Assembly: GCF_900113175.1 (NCBI RefSeq)
Contig: NZ_FOOK01000002.1
Coordinates: 136,565-200,564 of the forward strand
Direction: 5' to 3'
DNA: 64,000 bases
DNA from: Planifilum fulgidum
GTDB taxonomy: Bacteria; Bacillota; Bacilli; Thermoactinomycetales; DSM-44946
Position numbers and translations under genes: made by a program. Under the pieces are notes generated by a model. That model worked only from the letters and a program-made list of their open reading frames with translations. It had not been told where the DNA came from and did not search any database. Shown here one piece after another: positions 37,106-47,030 of the stretch. Numbering within the stretch: position 1 is the first letter of the stretch; every line of letters starts with the position of its first letter.

Positions 37106-38284
37106 TCAGGGATTCCGGGGCCTGGCATCGACGGGCGTCGCCTCAAAATGGATCTCGGCGATGGCCCTGGCCAGGGCTTCCGCCGACCTGTACGCCTCCT
37201 CGAAGGTGTTGTCCACCCCGCCGATCTCAACCAAAAGGCTTCGCGGGGAAAGGGATTGGTTGTACTCTCCGTTTCCCTGGGCCCGGCTCTTGCGGAACAC
37301 CCCTTTGGACAATCCCGGATACAGTTCTTCCAGTTTGTTGTGCACCTCGCGGGCAAATTTTTCGTTTTCCTCCCAGTTGTCGTTGGCGGTGCCGACCACA
37401 AAGGCGATCGTCGCATAGGGCTTTCCGTTGATGTGGCGAGTGGTTTTGTTCCTCCGCTTGGAGTCCCGGTGCACATCGATGAAATACTCCAAATCGGCGT
37501 TTTGCTTCATGGCCTCGACCACCGTTTTCCGCGACGCCTGATAGAGGCGGTTCCACTTCGCCTGAAACGGCTTCGTGTACACCTCGGCGCCGATGCCCAT
37601 CTTCTCCAGCTCTTCGCCCAGCCGTTTGCCGACCATCACGATGTTTTTTCGGTTGTCATAGGCCCGCTCGGGGGAGTTGACTCCCGAAAGTTCCGGCAAA
37701 TAGGACTCGGTGGAGTGGGTGTGATAGATGAACACCCGCTTGGTCTTCGCAATGTCCCCTCCGCCGGCCGGTTTCTCCTCCTTCGCATCCCCCGGCTCCT
37801 TCACATCCTCCGGCTTCGCCGGCTTGCGATCCTGGGTCAGTTGTTCTTCCAGGTCGGGAGGGGGGGCGGACTCCACCGGGATATCCGTGTAATCCACCCC
37901 TTGCCCGGCGACGACGATTTCCGTGTCAAAGAGGGCGAAACCGGGCAACTCGCGGCCGAGAAAAGTCCGGGGATCCCGGGGGTCGACGCTCGTCGCCAGC
38001 TCAAAGGTCAACCGGGACACCACGCCGTCCTTTTGCGGAATCGAAACGCTGCTTTTCAAATAGGGAATCTCCCGGGCCAAAACGCCCACCATCGTCTCGG
38101 CGGACAACCCGGCGGTGAATCGGCCGATATCCGATGAACGGGAGCTCACCTTCGCCCGCATCATGGCGAAAAATCCGGTGAAAATGAAGATGATCGCCGT
38201 GCCCAGGAGAAGGAACACGAACATCTGCCGAACGCGGGGACCCGACATGTTCACTGCGGCAAACCGGTGCCGAACGCGGTACAT
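37106..38284 (-). CDS. spoIIP: Stage II sporulation protein P (SpoIIP)
   Basis: The 392-residue protein is a peptidoglycan amidase and endopeptidase of the engulfment machinery with SpoIID and SpoIIM. It has a membrane helix (about residues 24-42) and an external catalytic domain with 'FIYHTHSTESY', 'FIDVHRDSKRRNKT', 'VGTANDNWEENEKFA' and 'LLVEIGGVDNTFEEA', which contain the zinc-binding His/Glu residues of the family. It lies between gpr and yqxA in the conserved order. Confidence 0.95.
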   Translation of the reverse strand: MYRVRHRFAAVNMSGPRVRQMFVFLLLGTAIIFIFTGFFAMMRAKVSSRSSDIGRFTAGLSAETMVGVLAREIPYLKSSVSIPQKDGVVSRLTFELATSVDPRDPRTFLGRELPGFALFDTEIVVAGQGVDYTDIPVESAPPPDLEEQLTQDRKPAKPEDVKEPGDAKEEKPAGGGDIAKTKRVFIYHTHSTESYLPELSGVNSPERAYDNRKNIVMVGKRLGEELEKMGIGAEVYTKPFQAKWNRLYQASRKTVVEAMKQNADLEYFIDVHRDSKRRNKTTRHINGKPYATIAFVVGTANDNWEENEKFAREVHNKLEELYPGLSKGVFRKSRAQGNGEYNQSLSPRSLLVEIGGVDNTFEEAYRSAEALARAIAEIHFEATPVDARPRNP

Positions 38285-38378
38285 CCCTCTCCCCCTCCCC
38301 GTGAGCTTGTCTCATCACAGGTATATGTGAGGAGAGAGAATGATAGAACGAAAGCCCGGATTTTTCCCCGCTTTCCGC

Positions 38379-38420
38379 CGGCTCACACCGCCGAATCCTT
38401 TCACCCGGCGGTGTGAGCCG
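38379..38420. repeat. 14-bp perfect inverted repeat overlapping the gpr stop codon
   Basis: CGGCTCACACCGCC (38379-38392) and GGCGGTGTGAGCCG (38407-38420) pair perfectly with a 14-base loop. The right arm codes for the last Gpr residues and the stop (38401-38403) lies in the loop. There is only an AAAAA/TTTTT-like stretch further on, so it may be a terminator with a distant U-tract or an mRNA 3' hairpin. Confidence 0.75.
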
Positions 38421-39540
38421 ATACGTTTTCTATGGTCACCGCCTCATGCAGGGCGCAATTGAGACCATCGGCCACGACTTTGCCGATGTCCGCCACGAAG
38501 GCGTCCACCTCCTTGGGAGTGACGATCAGGTTCTGTCCCAGAGGGGTCAACACCTCGTGGATCAACTGCCGCTTCTCTTCGGGGGAGAGCCCTCCGATCA
38601 AACCGAGGAACCGGCTCCTCATCTCCTGCGTGATCTCTTGCTCCTCCAACTCGCGCAAATCCGGGAGATTGACGGGATCCAACGGATGGCCGGACTTCTC
38701 CTTTCCCATCTCCCGCTTCAAATAGGCCAACGCCAGATTGAGGGTGTCGTGGACGATGGTGACCGCATCGACCACCGTGGGAACGCCCACGGCGATCACC
38801 GGAACCCCCAGGGTTTCCTTCGTCAGCGCCTTTCTTCGATTGCCCACCCCCGATCCGGGATTGATTCCGGAATCCGCCACCTGGATGGTGGTGTTCACCC
38901 GGGTCAACGAACGGGAAGCCAGGGAATCGATGGCGATGACCAGGTCGGGCCGGGTCTTTTCCACGATTCCGTGGACAATCTCACTTGTCTCGATCCCGGT
39001 GATCCCCAGCACCCCCGGGGAGACGGCGCTGACCGGGCGATACCCTTCCTCCACCTGCTCCGGCATCAGCTCGAACAGGTGGCGGGTCACCATGATATGT
39101 TTGACGACGAAGGGGCCCAGAGCGTCGGCCGTCACATTCCAGTTTCCCAGGCCGACAATCAGCACTTTGGCGTCGTCGGAGACGCCCGTCTCCTTCAGAA
39201 AGCGGCCGAACTCCTCGGCGAAACGGACGGCCACCCGGTGTTGCAATTTGGAGTCCTTGCTTCGGAGGCCGGGGACTTCCAGGGTCAAATAGGTCCCCGG
39301 CTTCTTTCCCAGCTCGCGGGAACCCTCATCGTTTTCCACCCAGATCCAGCTGACGCGGATGCCGCGGTCCTCGTCCTCCTCAATGCGCACGCCGGGAACG
39401 GCGCTTCCGTCGGTCCGCTTCTCGCGGGCCAGATCGTGCGCCTCCCGGGCCAGGTCCGTCCTCACCTGGAAAGGAGCCGCGTGGACTTCCTTTTTCTCCG
39501 CGAATCGCTTTCCGTCCTCCCACTTCATCCCCGACTTCAT
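38401..39540 (-). CDS. gpr: Germination protease Gpr
   Basis: The 379-residue spore protease degrades SASPs at germination. It is an aspartic-type A25 peptidase with the family segments 'VRTDLAREAHDLA', 'LIVGLGNWNVTADALGPFVV', 'GIETSEIVHGIVEKTRPDLVIAIDSLASR' and 'GSGVGNRRKALT'. The N-terminal about 15 residues form the propeptide removed during spore maturation. It is transcribed divergently from rpsT, and spoIIP follows. Its target SASP is encoded at 4740-4928. Confidence 0.96.
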   Translation of the reverse strand: MKSGMKWEDGKRFAEKKEVHAAPFQVRTDLAREAHDLAREKRTDGSAVPGVRIEEDEDRGIRVSWIWVENDEGSRELGKKPGTYLTLEVPGLRSKDSKLQHRVAVRFAEEFGRFLKETGVSDDAKVLIVGLGNWNVTADALGPFVVKHIMVTRHLFELMPEQVEEGYRPVSAVSPGVLGITGIETSEIVHGIVEKTRPDLVIAIDSLASRSLTRVNTTIQVADSGINPGSGVGNRRKALTKETLGVPVIAVGVPTVVDAVTIVHDTLNLALAYLKREMGKEKSGHPLDPVNLPDLRELEEQEITQEMRSRFLGLIGGLSPEEKRQLIHEVLTPLGQNLIVTPKEVDAFVADIGKVVADGLNCALHEAVTIENVSAHTAG

Positions 39541-39682
39541 CCCCTTTTATTTCCGATTATTCCCCATTGTTGCCTTTCCGCGGGACAGTTTATTCCTGTT
39601 TCTTGCTTTTTCACGGCCTCCGTGCTAAAATCATGAATGTTGCTCAACCAGGACGCACCTGATCGATCCGGGAGGTGAAACA

Positions 39683-39949
39683 ATGCCCAACATCAAATCG
39701 GCGATCAAGCGGGCCAAGACGAATGAAAAGCGTCGCCGCCTCCGGGCTGCCCAAAAATCCGCCCTGAAAACGGCGATAAAGAAATACCTGGCAGCCGTTG
39801 AACAGCAGGACAAGGAAAAAGCGCTTCCCCTGCTCCGCGAAGCGACCAAAAAGCTGGACAAAGCCGTAACCAAGGGTCTGATCCATAAAAATAAGGCGGC
39901 CCGCCAAAAATCCCGCCTGATGAAAAAATGGAACGCCCTGCAGGGTTGA
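39683..39949 (+). CDS. rpsT: Ribosomal protein bS20
   Basis: An 88-residue basic protein S20, a primary 16S rRNA binder. It begins '[18 protein letters not shown]' and ends in '[17 protein letters not shown]', both typical. GGGAGGTGAAACA precedes the ATG. It is monocistronic and followed by a strong terminator. Confidence 0.97.
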   Translation: MPNIKSAIKRAKTNEKRRRLRAAQKSALKTAIKKYLAAVEQQDKEKALPLLREATKKLDKAVTKGLIHKNKAARQKSRLMKKWNALQG

Positions 39950-40104
39950 GTTTCCCTGGGGTCTGAAGCCGCCGGGAAAGGCAATCCCTCTTGAAGGCGG
40001 CTGCCGAACGAATTCCCGCGCGATCCGCGGTGAACCGTCCGATACCCGGTCGACGTTCGTTCCAGCTGGCATCCTTGAGGGTCCCTGACCCCCCGGAGGC
40101 GCGC

Positions 40105-40138
40105 AAAAAGCCCGGAACCTGTTGGTTCCGGGCTTTTT
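40105..40138. terminator. Bidirectional terminator between rpsT and the thioesterase gene
   Basis: A 15-base stem AAAAAGCCCGGAACC / GGTTCCGGGCTTTTT (40105-40119 and 40124-40138) with a 4-base loop has A and T runs on both sides, so it can end transcription in both directions between two convergent genes. It lies about 155 bp after the rpsT stop. Confidence 0.9.
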
Positions 40139-40596
40139 CAAATCTTCTCCCCATCCGCCGGACCGCCGTCCAGAAGACGGCCGGTCCGATGCACCACGCC
40201 GAGGCACCGGGCCACCACCCGGCCCGTTTCCGTGGTAACGGTCATGTCGTAAAAGCCCGCCCGACGGGTCAAATGGCTTTCCTTCGCTTCGGCGTACAAT
40301 CTCTCCCCCGCCTCGGCCGCCGCCAGAAACTGAACGGATACATGGGTGGCCAGGGAGACCCGTCCGTGGGAATTGCTGGCCACGGCGAAGGCATAATCGG
40401 CCAAGCTGAACAGCAAACCGCCGTGGGGCGTCCCGGCGAAATTGAAAAGATCCTCCGTCAAATCCACGGCGACCCGTGCATACCCCGGGCCCGCCTCGAC
40501 CAGTTCAAAACCCATCCGCCGGGCAAAGGGGTCTTGGCGAAACCGCTCCACCCGCTCCGGCGGAAGGAAACTCCGTTCATCCGCCGAATTCTTCAC
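40138..40596 (-). CDS. PaaI-family hotdog thioesterase
   Basis: A 152-residue hotdog-fold acyl-CoA thioesterase. 'NFAGTPHGGLLFSLADYAFAVASNSHG' carries the HGG motif and the catalytic Asp region of the PaaI group. Likely hydrolyses phenylacetyl- or other acyl-CoA; no aromatic degradation genes are near. GTG 40596 is chosen because GGGGAGG lies 8 bases upstream. It follows trpS with no obvious link. Confidence 0.85.
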   Translation of the reverse strand: MKNSADERSFLPPERVERFRQDPFARRMGFELVEAGPGYARVAVDLTEDLFNFAGTPHGGLLFSLADYAFAVASNSHGRVSLATHVSVQFLAAAEAGERLYAEAKESHLTRRAGFYDMTVTTETGRVVARCLGVVHRTGRLLDGGPADGEKI

Positions 40597-40643
40597 CGCT
40601 TTTCCTCCCCATCCGTGTGATCGGGACCCAACACCGCCGGCCA

Positions 40644-41636
<993 letters not shown>

Positions 41637-41668
41637 TTACCGCTCCTTTCTTCCTGAGTCCTTTAAAC

Positions 41669-41906
41669 AAAAAACCCCCATCCCGGACAGGGACGAGGGA
41701 TCGCCTCGCGGTGCCACCCTACTTCGCCTCCGCAAGGAGACGCACTTTTACGGAAATAACGGTCCGCCACCGGTTCCGCCTACACCGGCGCGCTTTGCGC
41801 CGTTTCGGGAAACTGCTCCGAAGCCCATTCACGCGGGAGGCGATCGGCTCGCACCATCCGCCGACTCTCTGAAACGACCCGTGCCGCGCTACTCTTCTTC
41901 TTCATC
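41669..41906 (-). promoter_or_regulatory. T-box riboswitch with TGG (Trp) specifier, upstream of trpS
   Basis: Read on the minus strand, the leader starts with GATGAAGAAGAAGAGTAGC (stem I base, 41888-41906) and contains the AGAGAGTCGGCGG...GCGAGCCGATCG stem I pattern. The specifier loop reads GTGAA-TGG-GCTTCGGAG with TGG at 41825-41827, the tryptophan codon. The T-box AGGGTGGCACCGCGA lies at 41706-41720. A terminator stem, 41675-41684 with 41690-41699, is followed by a T-run at 41669-41674. All elements of a transcriptional T-box are present and agree with trpS downstream. Confidence 0.96.
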
Positions 41907-41957
41907 GCAATGCCTGTATTTGAAGGATGGAACTGGACGATCATGGGAATATGCATT

Positions 41958-41986
41958 ATCGTAACTGAAAAAAGGAAGAAGTGCAA
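41958..41986 (-). promoter_or_regulatory. Sigma-A promoter of the trpS T-box transcript
   Basis: On the minus strand TTGCAC (41981-41986) and TACGAT (41958-41963) are 17 bases apart, predicting a start near 41951, about 45 bases before T-box stem I. Confidence 0.65.
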
Positions 41987-42153
41987 GGCGAATCACAATG
42001 CATGTCTTATTGTCCGTCACCGCCGCAGCCGTGTCAAGGGATCCCGGAAAAACCCGGGTTGTGCGGGACCTTTTCTTCCGTCCGCCAAATCGGGGAGGAA
42101 AGAAAAATGTGGTATAATAAACAACTGTGCATGACGAAAGGAGAGAATAACCC

Positions 42154-42759
42154 ATGGGCAAAGCAACGACATCCAGCTTTCCTCGGCAAGCGGAACACGA
42201 CATCGATCCGGTTTATCTGAACCGCTGGTCGCCGCGTTCCTTTCTCGACAAGGACGTGCCGGAAGAGCTGCTTTGGAGCCTTTTGGAGGCGGCGCGATGG
42301 GCTCCTTCCGCCTACAATCTGCAGCCGTGGCGGTTCATCATCGCCCGCACGCCCGAGGACCGGGAGAGGTTTTACACCTTTATCTCCGAATTCAACCTGT
42401 CCTGGTGCCGCAAAGCGCCCGTCCTCGTCCTGATGCTGTCCCAGCGGGTGTCGGAGCGCGGGGAGAACTTTTCCCACGCCTTCGACGCGGGGGCAGCCTG
42501 GGGCTTTCTGGCGCTGGAAGCCGTCCGCAAAGGACTCATCACCCATCCGATGACCGGGTTTGACATGAAAAAGGCCCGCGAGACGCTGGGCGTTCCGGAC
42601 GAATACGCCATCCAGGCCCTGATCGCCATCGGATATCAGGGGCCGCGGGAAGCCTTGCCGGAAGAGCTGCGGGAACGGGAACAGCCCTCCCAGCGCCGGC
42701 CGTTGGATTCGCTGGTGTATGAAGGGATGTTCGGGCAAAAACCGGCGGGGAGGAAGTAA
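42154..42759 (+). CDS. Nitroreductase-family FMN oxidoreductase
   Basis: A 201-residue nitroreductase-fold flavoprotein. 'NRWSPRSFLDKDVPEELLWSLLEAARWAPSAYNLQPWRFIIAR' holds the FMN-phosphate Arg/Ser region, and 'AFDAGAAWGFLALEAVRKGLITHPMTGFD' is the usual second FMN segment. It should reduce nitro or quinone compounds with NAD(P)H; the physiological substrate is unknown. An extended -10 TGGTATAAT (TATAAT at 42113-42118) precedes it, and GAAAGGAGAG provides the ribosome binding site. Confidence 0.9.
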   Translation: MGKATTSSFPRQAEHDIDPVYLNRWSPRSFLDKDVPEELLWSLLEAARWAPSAYNLQPWRFIIARTPEDRERFYTFISEFNLSWCRKAPVLVLMLSQRVSERGENFSHAFDAGAAWGFLALEAVRKGLITHPMTGFDMKKARETLGVPDEYAIQALIAIGYQGPREALPEELREREQPSQRRPLDSLVYEGMFGQKPAGRK

Positions 42760-42953
42760 AAGGGCCCTCACGCGGCGGGAAAACGGCTTTGCGCTCCGGA
42801 GGCGGAATTATAAGGGAAAAAAGCGGCCATTCACCGCCTTGTACGCGACGGGCATGTCGGATATGATTATGCTAAAATAAAGGGGTACTTTCCCGACAAC
42901 GCGCGCTTCGTCGGATTTGCCCACAGAATCCGTGCACACTGGAGGATCGGTCC

Positions 42954-43463
42954 ATGACGCATGCAATTTCCCTCCACCCGCAGATCGCCTTCACGCTGGG
43001 TGTCGCCACCATGGCGTTGATGGTGATCATCCTCAGAATCCGGGCGACCAAACGGCCGGTAACGCCCAAGGGGATCATCATGCCTCCGCTGGGGATGAGC
43101 ACCGGCTTTCTGATGTTTCTCCATCCGTCCACCCATTTTCCGGTTTGGTGGGGACTGATCGCCTTTTTGGCGGGAGCGGTCTTTTTGGCCACCCCCCTGA
43201 TCTGGACCTCCCGGTTTGAAGTGGTGAACGGCGAGATCTACTTGAAACGTTCCCTTTCCTTCGTGGTGATCCTGTTGGTCCTGCTTTCGGTGCGCCTTTT
43301 ACTGCACGGTTACGTGGAACAATACATCTCCATTCCCCAGACGGCCGGCCTGTTTTTCACCCTCGCCTTCGGGATGATCCTTCCCTGGCGTGCGGGCATG
43401 TATCTCCGATACCGCCGCCTCCGCCGGTCCCTCGCCGCCTCCGCCGGCGCGGAGCAGGGATGA
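42954..43463 (+). CDS. CcdC-family membrane protein
   Basis: A 169-residue protein with five predicted membrane helices matching the CcdC/DUF1453 family: 'ALMVIILRIRATKRPVTPKGIIMPPLGMSTGFLMF' near the start and 'PQTAGLFFTLAFGMILPWR' near the end. CcdC accompanies the CcdA disulfide reductase in some Bacillales, but its role is undefined and it is dispensable for cytochrome c assembly in Bacillus. No ccdA is adjacent. TGCTAAAAT (42870-42878) is a plausible extended -10. Confidence 0.82.
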   Translation: MTHAISLHPQIAFTLGVATMALMVIILRIRATKRPVTPKGIIMPPLGMSTGFLMFLHPSTHFPVWWGLIAFLAGAVFLATPLIWTSRFEVVNGEIYLKRSLSFVVILLVLLSVRLLLHGYVEQYISIPQTAGLFFTLAFGMILPWRAGMYLRYRRLRRSLAASAGAEQG

Positions 43464-43513
43464 CAACGACAAAGCCTTCGATTTCCTTTTCCGGCTTCCT
43501 CAAGCCGGTTTTT

Positions 43514-44005
43514 TCAGCCCTTCGACGATCCCTCCTCCCCGGTATCCCCGGAGCTTTCGGTTTTCATCGTCTCTTCCGACACCACCTCAATCCCGTGCCG
43601 GCGAAGCAGGGCCGCGGTCACGCCAACGCCGGGCTTCTTTCCGCCGCTGAAGGTGCCGTCGTATATCATGCAGCTTCCGCAGGAGGGGCTTCGCTCCTTC
43701 AGGATCGCCTGCTTCGCCCCCACGGCCTGGGCGACGGCGAGGGCCTTGCGGGCTCCGGCGAGAAATTGCTCGGTCACGTCGTTGCCCCGATTGTCGATGA
43801 CCCGGGCTTTTCCGTCCAGGACATCTTCACCGTCTCCGCCGACGATTTCGGCCGGATTGCGCGGAGTGGGAAGCCCGCCCTCCTGCTCGGGGCAAACGGG
43901 AATCGCCTTTCCTTCGCGCACCAATCGCCGGATTTCCTCCAGGGCGTTGTGCCGCTGATCGTACCGGCAGTGAATTCCGACAAAACAGGCGCTGACGATT
44001 TTCAT
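43514..44005 (-). CDS. DUF523 family protein
   Basis: A 163-residue protein of the DUF523 family: 'KIVSACFVGIHCRYDQRHN' near the start, 'PVCPEQEGGLPTPRNPAEI' in the middle and 'AILKERSPSCGSCMIYDGTFSGGKKPGVGVTAALL' near the end. The conserved cysteines (C-x5-C and C-x2-C) suggest a metal or Fe-S site, but no function is established. ATG 44005 follows AAAGGGAGGGATTTC. It is divergent from the metallo-hydrolase gene. Confidence 0.87.
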   Translation of the reverse strand: MKIVSACFVGIHCRYDQRHNALEEIRRLVREGKAIPVCPEQEGGLPTPRNPAEIVGGDGEDVLDGKARVIDNRGNDVTEQFLAGARKALAVAQAVGAKQAILKERSPSCGSCMIYDGTFSGGKKPGVGVTAALLRRHGIEVVSEETMKTESSGDTGEEGSSKG

Positions 44006-44124
44006 GAAATCCCTCCCTTTCCCGTTCGTCCATCGATAGGATACCACATTGCCGGCGATCCATCGGAAGGTCCGGCAGGAAATCTCCGCCGGAAAAAGAC
44101 AGACTGAAAACGGGAGTCGAAACC

Positions 44125-45138
44125 ATGTTGAAAATGCCGTTTTTCGCTTTGCTCATCCTGGTCGCTCTGCCGATCCTGCTCATTACTGCAATGTGGCTCC
44201 GCATGCGCCGCCGCTTTCCGAAGGGGACGCCCGAAAACCCGAAGCGGCTCCTTCGTCCCCGCAAGTGGCGGGATGACGAAGTGACCGTGGGCTGGGTCGG
44301 CCACTCCACGGTGATGATCAATCTGTACGGTGTGAGAATCTTGACGGATCCGGTCCTGGGTCCCCGGGTCGGGGTTCAAGTGGGACCCTGGCAGATCGGA
44401 CCGAAGAGACACGTCGCTCCGGCCCTGCGACTCGAGGATCTGGACCGGATCGATCTCATTTTGTTGTCCCACGCCCATATGGATCATTTCGACCTGCCCA
44501 CCTTAAGAAAATTGGCCGGATCGCGAACGCGGGTGATCACCGCCGGGGGAACCTCCAAGCTGCTCAGGCACATGCCCTTCGGCGAAGTGACGGAACTTCA
44601 AGGGGAAAAAAGCGTGACCCTCTCGGATCTCGGCATGCGGGTGCAGGCGGTTCCCGTCCGCCATTGGGGAAACCGGTTCCCCTGGAACACCGGTTACGGA
44701 TATACCGGATACCTCATTGAAAAAAACGGCGTCCGCCTGTTCTTTCCCGGCGACACCGCCTACACCCCGGAGTTCGTGAAACTGAGAAAGCGGGGGAAAA
44801 TCGATTTGGCCTTCATGCCGATCGGCGCCTACTCCCCCGATTCCTTCCAGCGCAACCACTGCACCCCGGAGCAGGCATGGAAAATGTTCCTCGACACCGG
44901 CGCCCGGTGGCTGATGCCGATCCATTACGACACCTTCGTCCTTTCCCAGGAACCGGTGAAGGAACCGCTGACGCGCCTGCTGGCTGCGGCCGGGGAGGAA
45001 AAACACCGGATCGCCACCCGGAAACAGGGGGACGTATTCCGCTTCGGAAGGGCGGACGAAAAAAGTCCCCGACAAGGCGCGGGGCATGATTCTCCGGCCC
45101 ATTCCATCCCGGAAAATCCCGTTCCAACGGAGGGATGA
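44125..45138 (+). CDS. MBL-fold metallo-hydrolase (UlaG/NAPE-PLD-like)
   Basis: A 337-residue protein with an N-terminal membrane helix (about residues 4-24) and a metallo-beta-lactamase domain. The zinc motif is 'LLSHAHMDHFDLPTL' (HxHxDH); further ligands are in 'PVRHWG', 'FFPGDTAYT' and 'IHYDTF'. 'GHSTVMINLYGVRILTDPV' is typical of the NAPE-PLD / UlaG-like branch, which hydrolyses phosphodiester or lactone substrates. The substrate here is unknown. It is convergent with holA. Confidence 0.87.
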   Translation: MLKMPFFALLILVALPILLITAMWLRMRRRFPKGTPENPKRLLRPRKWRDDEVTVGWVGHSTVMINLYGVRILTDPVLGPRVGVQVGPWQIGPKRHVAPALRLEDLDRIDLILLSHAHMDHFDLPTLRKLAGSRTRVITAGGTSKLLRHMPFGEVTELQGEKSVTLSDLGMRVQAVPVRHWGNRFPWNTGYGYTGYLIEKNGVRLFFPGDTAYTPEFVKLRKRGKIDLAFMPIGAYSPDSFQRNHCTPEQAWKMFLDTGARWLMPIHYDTFVLSQEPVKEPLTRLLAAAGEEKHRIATRKQGDVFRFGRADEKSPRQGAGHDSPAHSIPENPVPTEG

Positions 45139-45177
45139 AGAGGACTTTTCCCCGGCGACGGTTCCCCCCTCCGTCCC

Positions 45178-46224
45178 TTACCGCATCCTTCCGGCCCCTT
45201 CCGCCTGGTCCCGGCCGAGCAGAAACAAAAAGCGTTCCAGAGCGAAGGTTTTGTCGATCTTTCCCGATTTGATCGCCTGGTCCGTTTCAATCGCCGAAAG
45301 GAGCAGCCGCCGCAACTGCCGCTCCGAGTAAGCCTTTCCCTGTCTGCGGGCCAGCTTCACCGGATATGGATGAAGACCCAGGAGGGAGGCGATCTCCCGA
45401 TCCGATTTTCCCTGCGCGGCCAGCAGCTTCACCTGCAGCAGGATGCGGAATTGACGGATCATCAGCGCCAGGATGCGGATCGGCTCCTCCCGCTGATTCA
45501 GCAAATCGTACAGAATGGAGAAAGCCTCCTCCACCTTGCGGCTCGCCGCCCGGTCCACCAGTTTGAAAATATCCTCCTCCAGCGTCCGCGGAACCAGCCG
45601 GTCCACATCCTCGGCGGAAACCGTTCCCCCATCCCCCGCGTAAAGGGCCAGCTTGGCGCACTCGTTGTGAAGGAGGCGCAAGTCGCTGCCGACCTGCCGG
45701 ATCAGCCGGCGGACCGCTTCCGGCTGGGGATTTGCGCCATGACGCCGGAACCGGTCGAACACCCATTTTTCCAATTCCCTTCCTTCCAGCGGATCACAGC
45801 GAACCGTCCGGACCGTCCTTTCCAATTTCTTGACGGCTTTTTTCCGGTTGTCCAGTTTCTCCTCCGGAACAAGCAACACCAGGACCGTCGTGGACAGGGG
45901 CTCATCCGCATAACGGAGAAGTTCCTCCAGGCGATGATCCACCTTTTGCTTCGCCTTGGCCGTCGAAAGAAACCGGGCGTTCCGGCCGATCACGATCCGC
46001 CGCCCGCCGAAGAAGGGGGGCGATTCCGCCTCCCGGACCAGCTGCTGCACCGCCACTTCGTCCAGGTCCACGACCACTTTGTTGAAGGAGGGATCCCCTC
46101 CCTCCAAAACCCTCTCCTGGATCGCATCGCAGATCTCTTCCATCAGGAAGGTCTCCCGGCCGTACAGCAAATAGACGGGCGCCAGGGTTCCCCGCTCGAT
46201 TTCCCGCATCAGAGCGTCCATCAT
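45178..46224 (-). CDS. holA: DNA polymerase III delta subunit
   Basis: A 348-residue clamp-loader delta subunit that opens the beta clamp. It shows 'LAPVYLLYGRETFLMEEICDAI' at the N-terminus and 'RIRQ'-like C-terminal helices, as in Bacillus YqeN. Its ATG overlaps the anti-sigma stop by 4 bp (ATGA), so it is translationally coupled to an ECF sigma/anti-sigma pair. In Bacillus, holA lies between comEC and rpsT; here both are on the same chromosome stretch but rearranged. Confidence 0.92.
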   Translation of the reverse strand: MMDALMREIERGTLAPVYLLYGRETFLMEEICDAIQERVLEGGDPSFNKVVVDLDEVAVQQLVREAESPPFFGGRRIVIGRNARFLSTAKAKQKVDHRLEELLRYADEPLSTTVLVLLVPEEKLDNRKKAVKKLERTVRTVRCDPLEGRELEKWVFDRFRRHGANPQPEAVRRLIRQVGSDLRLLHNECAKLALYAGDGGTVSAEDVDRLVPRTLEEDIFKLVDRAASRKVEEAFSILYDLLNQREEPIRILALMIRQFRILLQVKLLAAQGKSDREIASLLGLHPYPVKLARRQGKAYSERQLRRLLLSAIETDQAIKSGKIDKTFALERFLFLLGRDQAEGAGRMR

Positions 46225-47030
46225 CCGCCGTCACCCCGGCCGCGCTCTTCCCCTTGTTCCTGCTCCTGCTGTTCCTCTTGCACTTGCTGTTCCCCTTGCC
46301 CCTTCTCCTCTTGCTTTTTCATTTCCTCTTGCTCTTCCTCATCCTCCCGCTTCGCTTCCACGTCGATGATCCGCACTTCCTGTGCCCCTTTCTCCGGCGG
46401 AGCGATTTCCACGCGGAGGGAGGTCGGGGAAACCCACTGGATGGAGGAGGCGCTCCCCTCCTCCCAGGGTTCCGAACGGAATTTTTCCTTTCCGTCCGCC
46501 GTCCGGACCACCACCCGGTTTCCTTCCACTTCCGCCCGGAACCGGCCATCGGGAGACCAGGCGGAGGGGGCGCGGGTATCGTTCTCCGGAGCGCTCATGG
46601 TCATGTTTTCGGAGGGGGAGGAAGCATCCTCCCTTTTCTCGGAGCTTGTCACGAGGACCTGATTGTCGGCGGGATCGGGTTCACGGGCTTCGAACCAGCC
46701 GGCCCAAAGACCGGCAAAGCCGATGAGAAGCACGGCCGCCGCCGCTCCGCCGCCAAGCCACCACGCGAACCGGCGCCGGGTGCCTTCGCCTTTCCCGGAC
46801 GCTTCCCCGCCGGGAAGCTGCCCGGATTCGATCAAACGGTCCACCAAGGAGTGGGGCGGTGTCACCCGGGGCAACCGGGACAAGTCGTCGGACAATCGCT
46901 TGAGCCGCTCCGCTTCGGCGGCGCATCCGGTGCAGATGGACAGATGGCGCCGGAGAGACGATTGTTCTTCGGGAGTCAGATCTCCGTCCAGCTCCCTCTG
47001 AATCCACTCCAACGCTTCTTCGCACTTCAC
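46221..47030 (-). CDS. Anti-sigma factor with zinc-finger (zf-HC2) and acidic Gln/Glu tail
   Basis: A 269-residue membrane anti-sigma factor. The N-terminal ZAS domain has 'CEEALEWIQRELDGDLTPEEQ' and 'RRHLSICTGCAAE' (H-x3-C-x2-C). A single membrane helix lies at about residues 90-115. The external part contains a small beta domain and ends in about 40 residues of almost only Glu, Gln, Lys and Gly. It should hold the ECF sigma factor inactive until an envelope signal triggers cleavage. The GTG start overlaps the sigma stop by 4 bp, and holA overlaps its end. Confidence 0.88.
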   Translation of the reverse strand: MKCEEALEWIQRELDGDLTPEEQSSLRRHLSICTGCAAEAERLKRLSDDLSRLPRVTPPHSLVDRLIESGQLPGGEASGKGEGTRRRFAWWLGGGAAAAVLLIGFAGLWAGWFEAREPDPADNQVLVTSSEKREDASSPSENMTMSAPENDTRAPSAWSPDGRFRAEVEGNRVVVRTADGKEKFRSEPWEEGSASSIQWVSPTSLRVEIAPPEKGAQEVRIIDVEAKREDEEEQEEMKKQEEKGQGEQQVQEEQQEQEQGEERGRGDGG

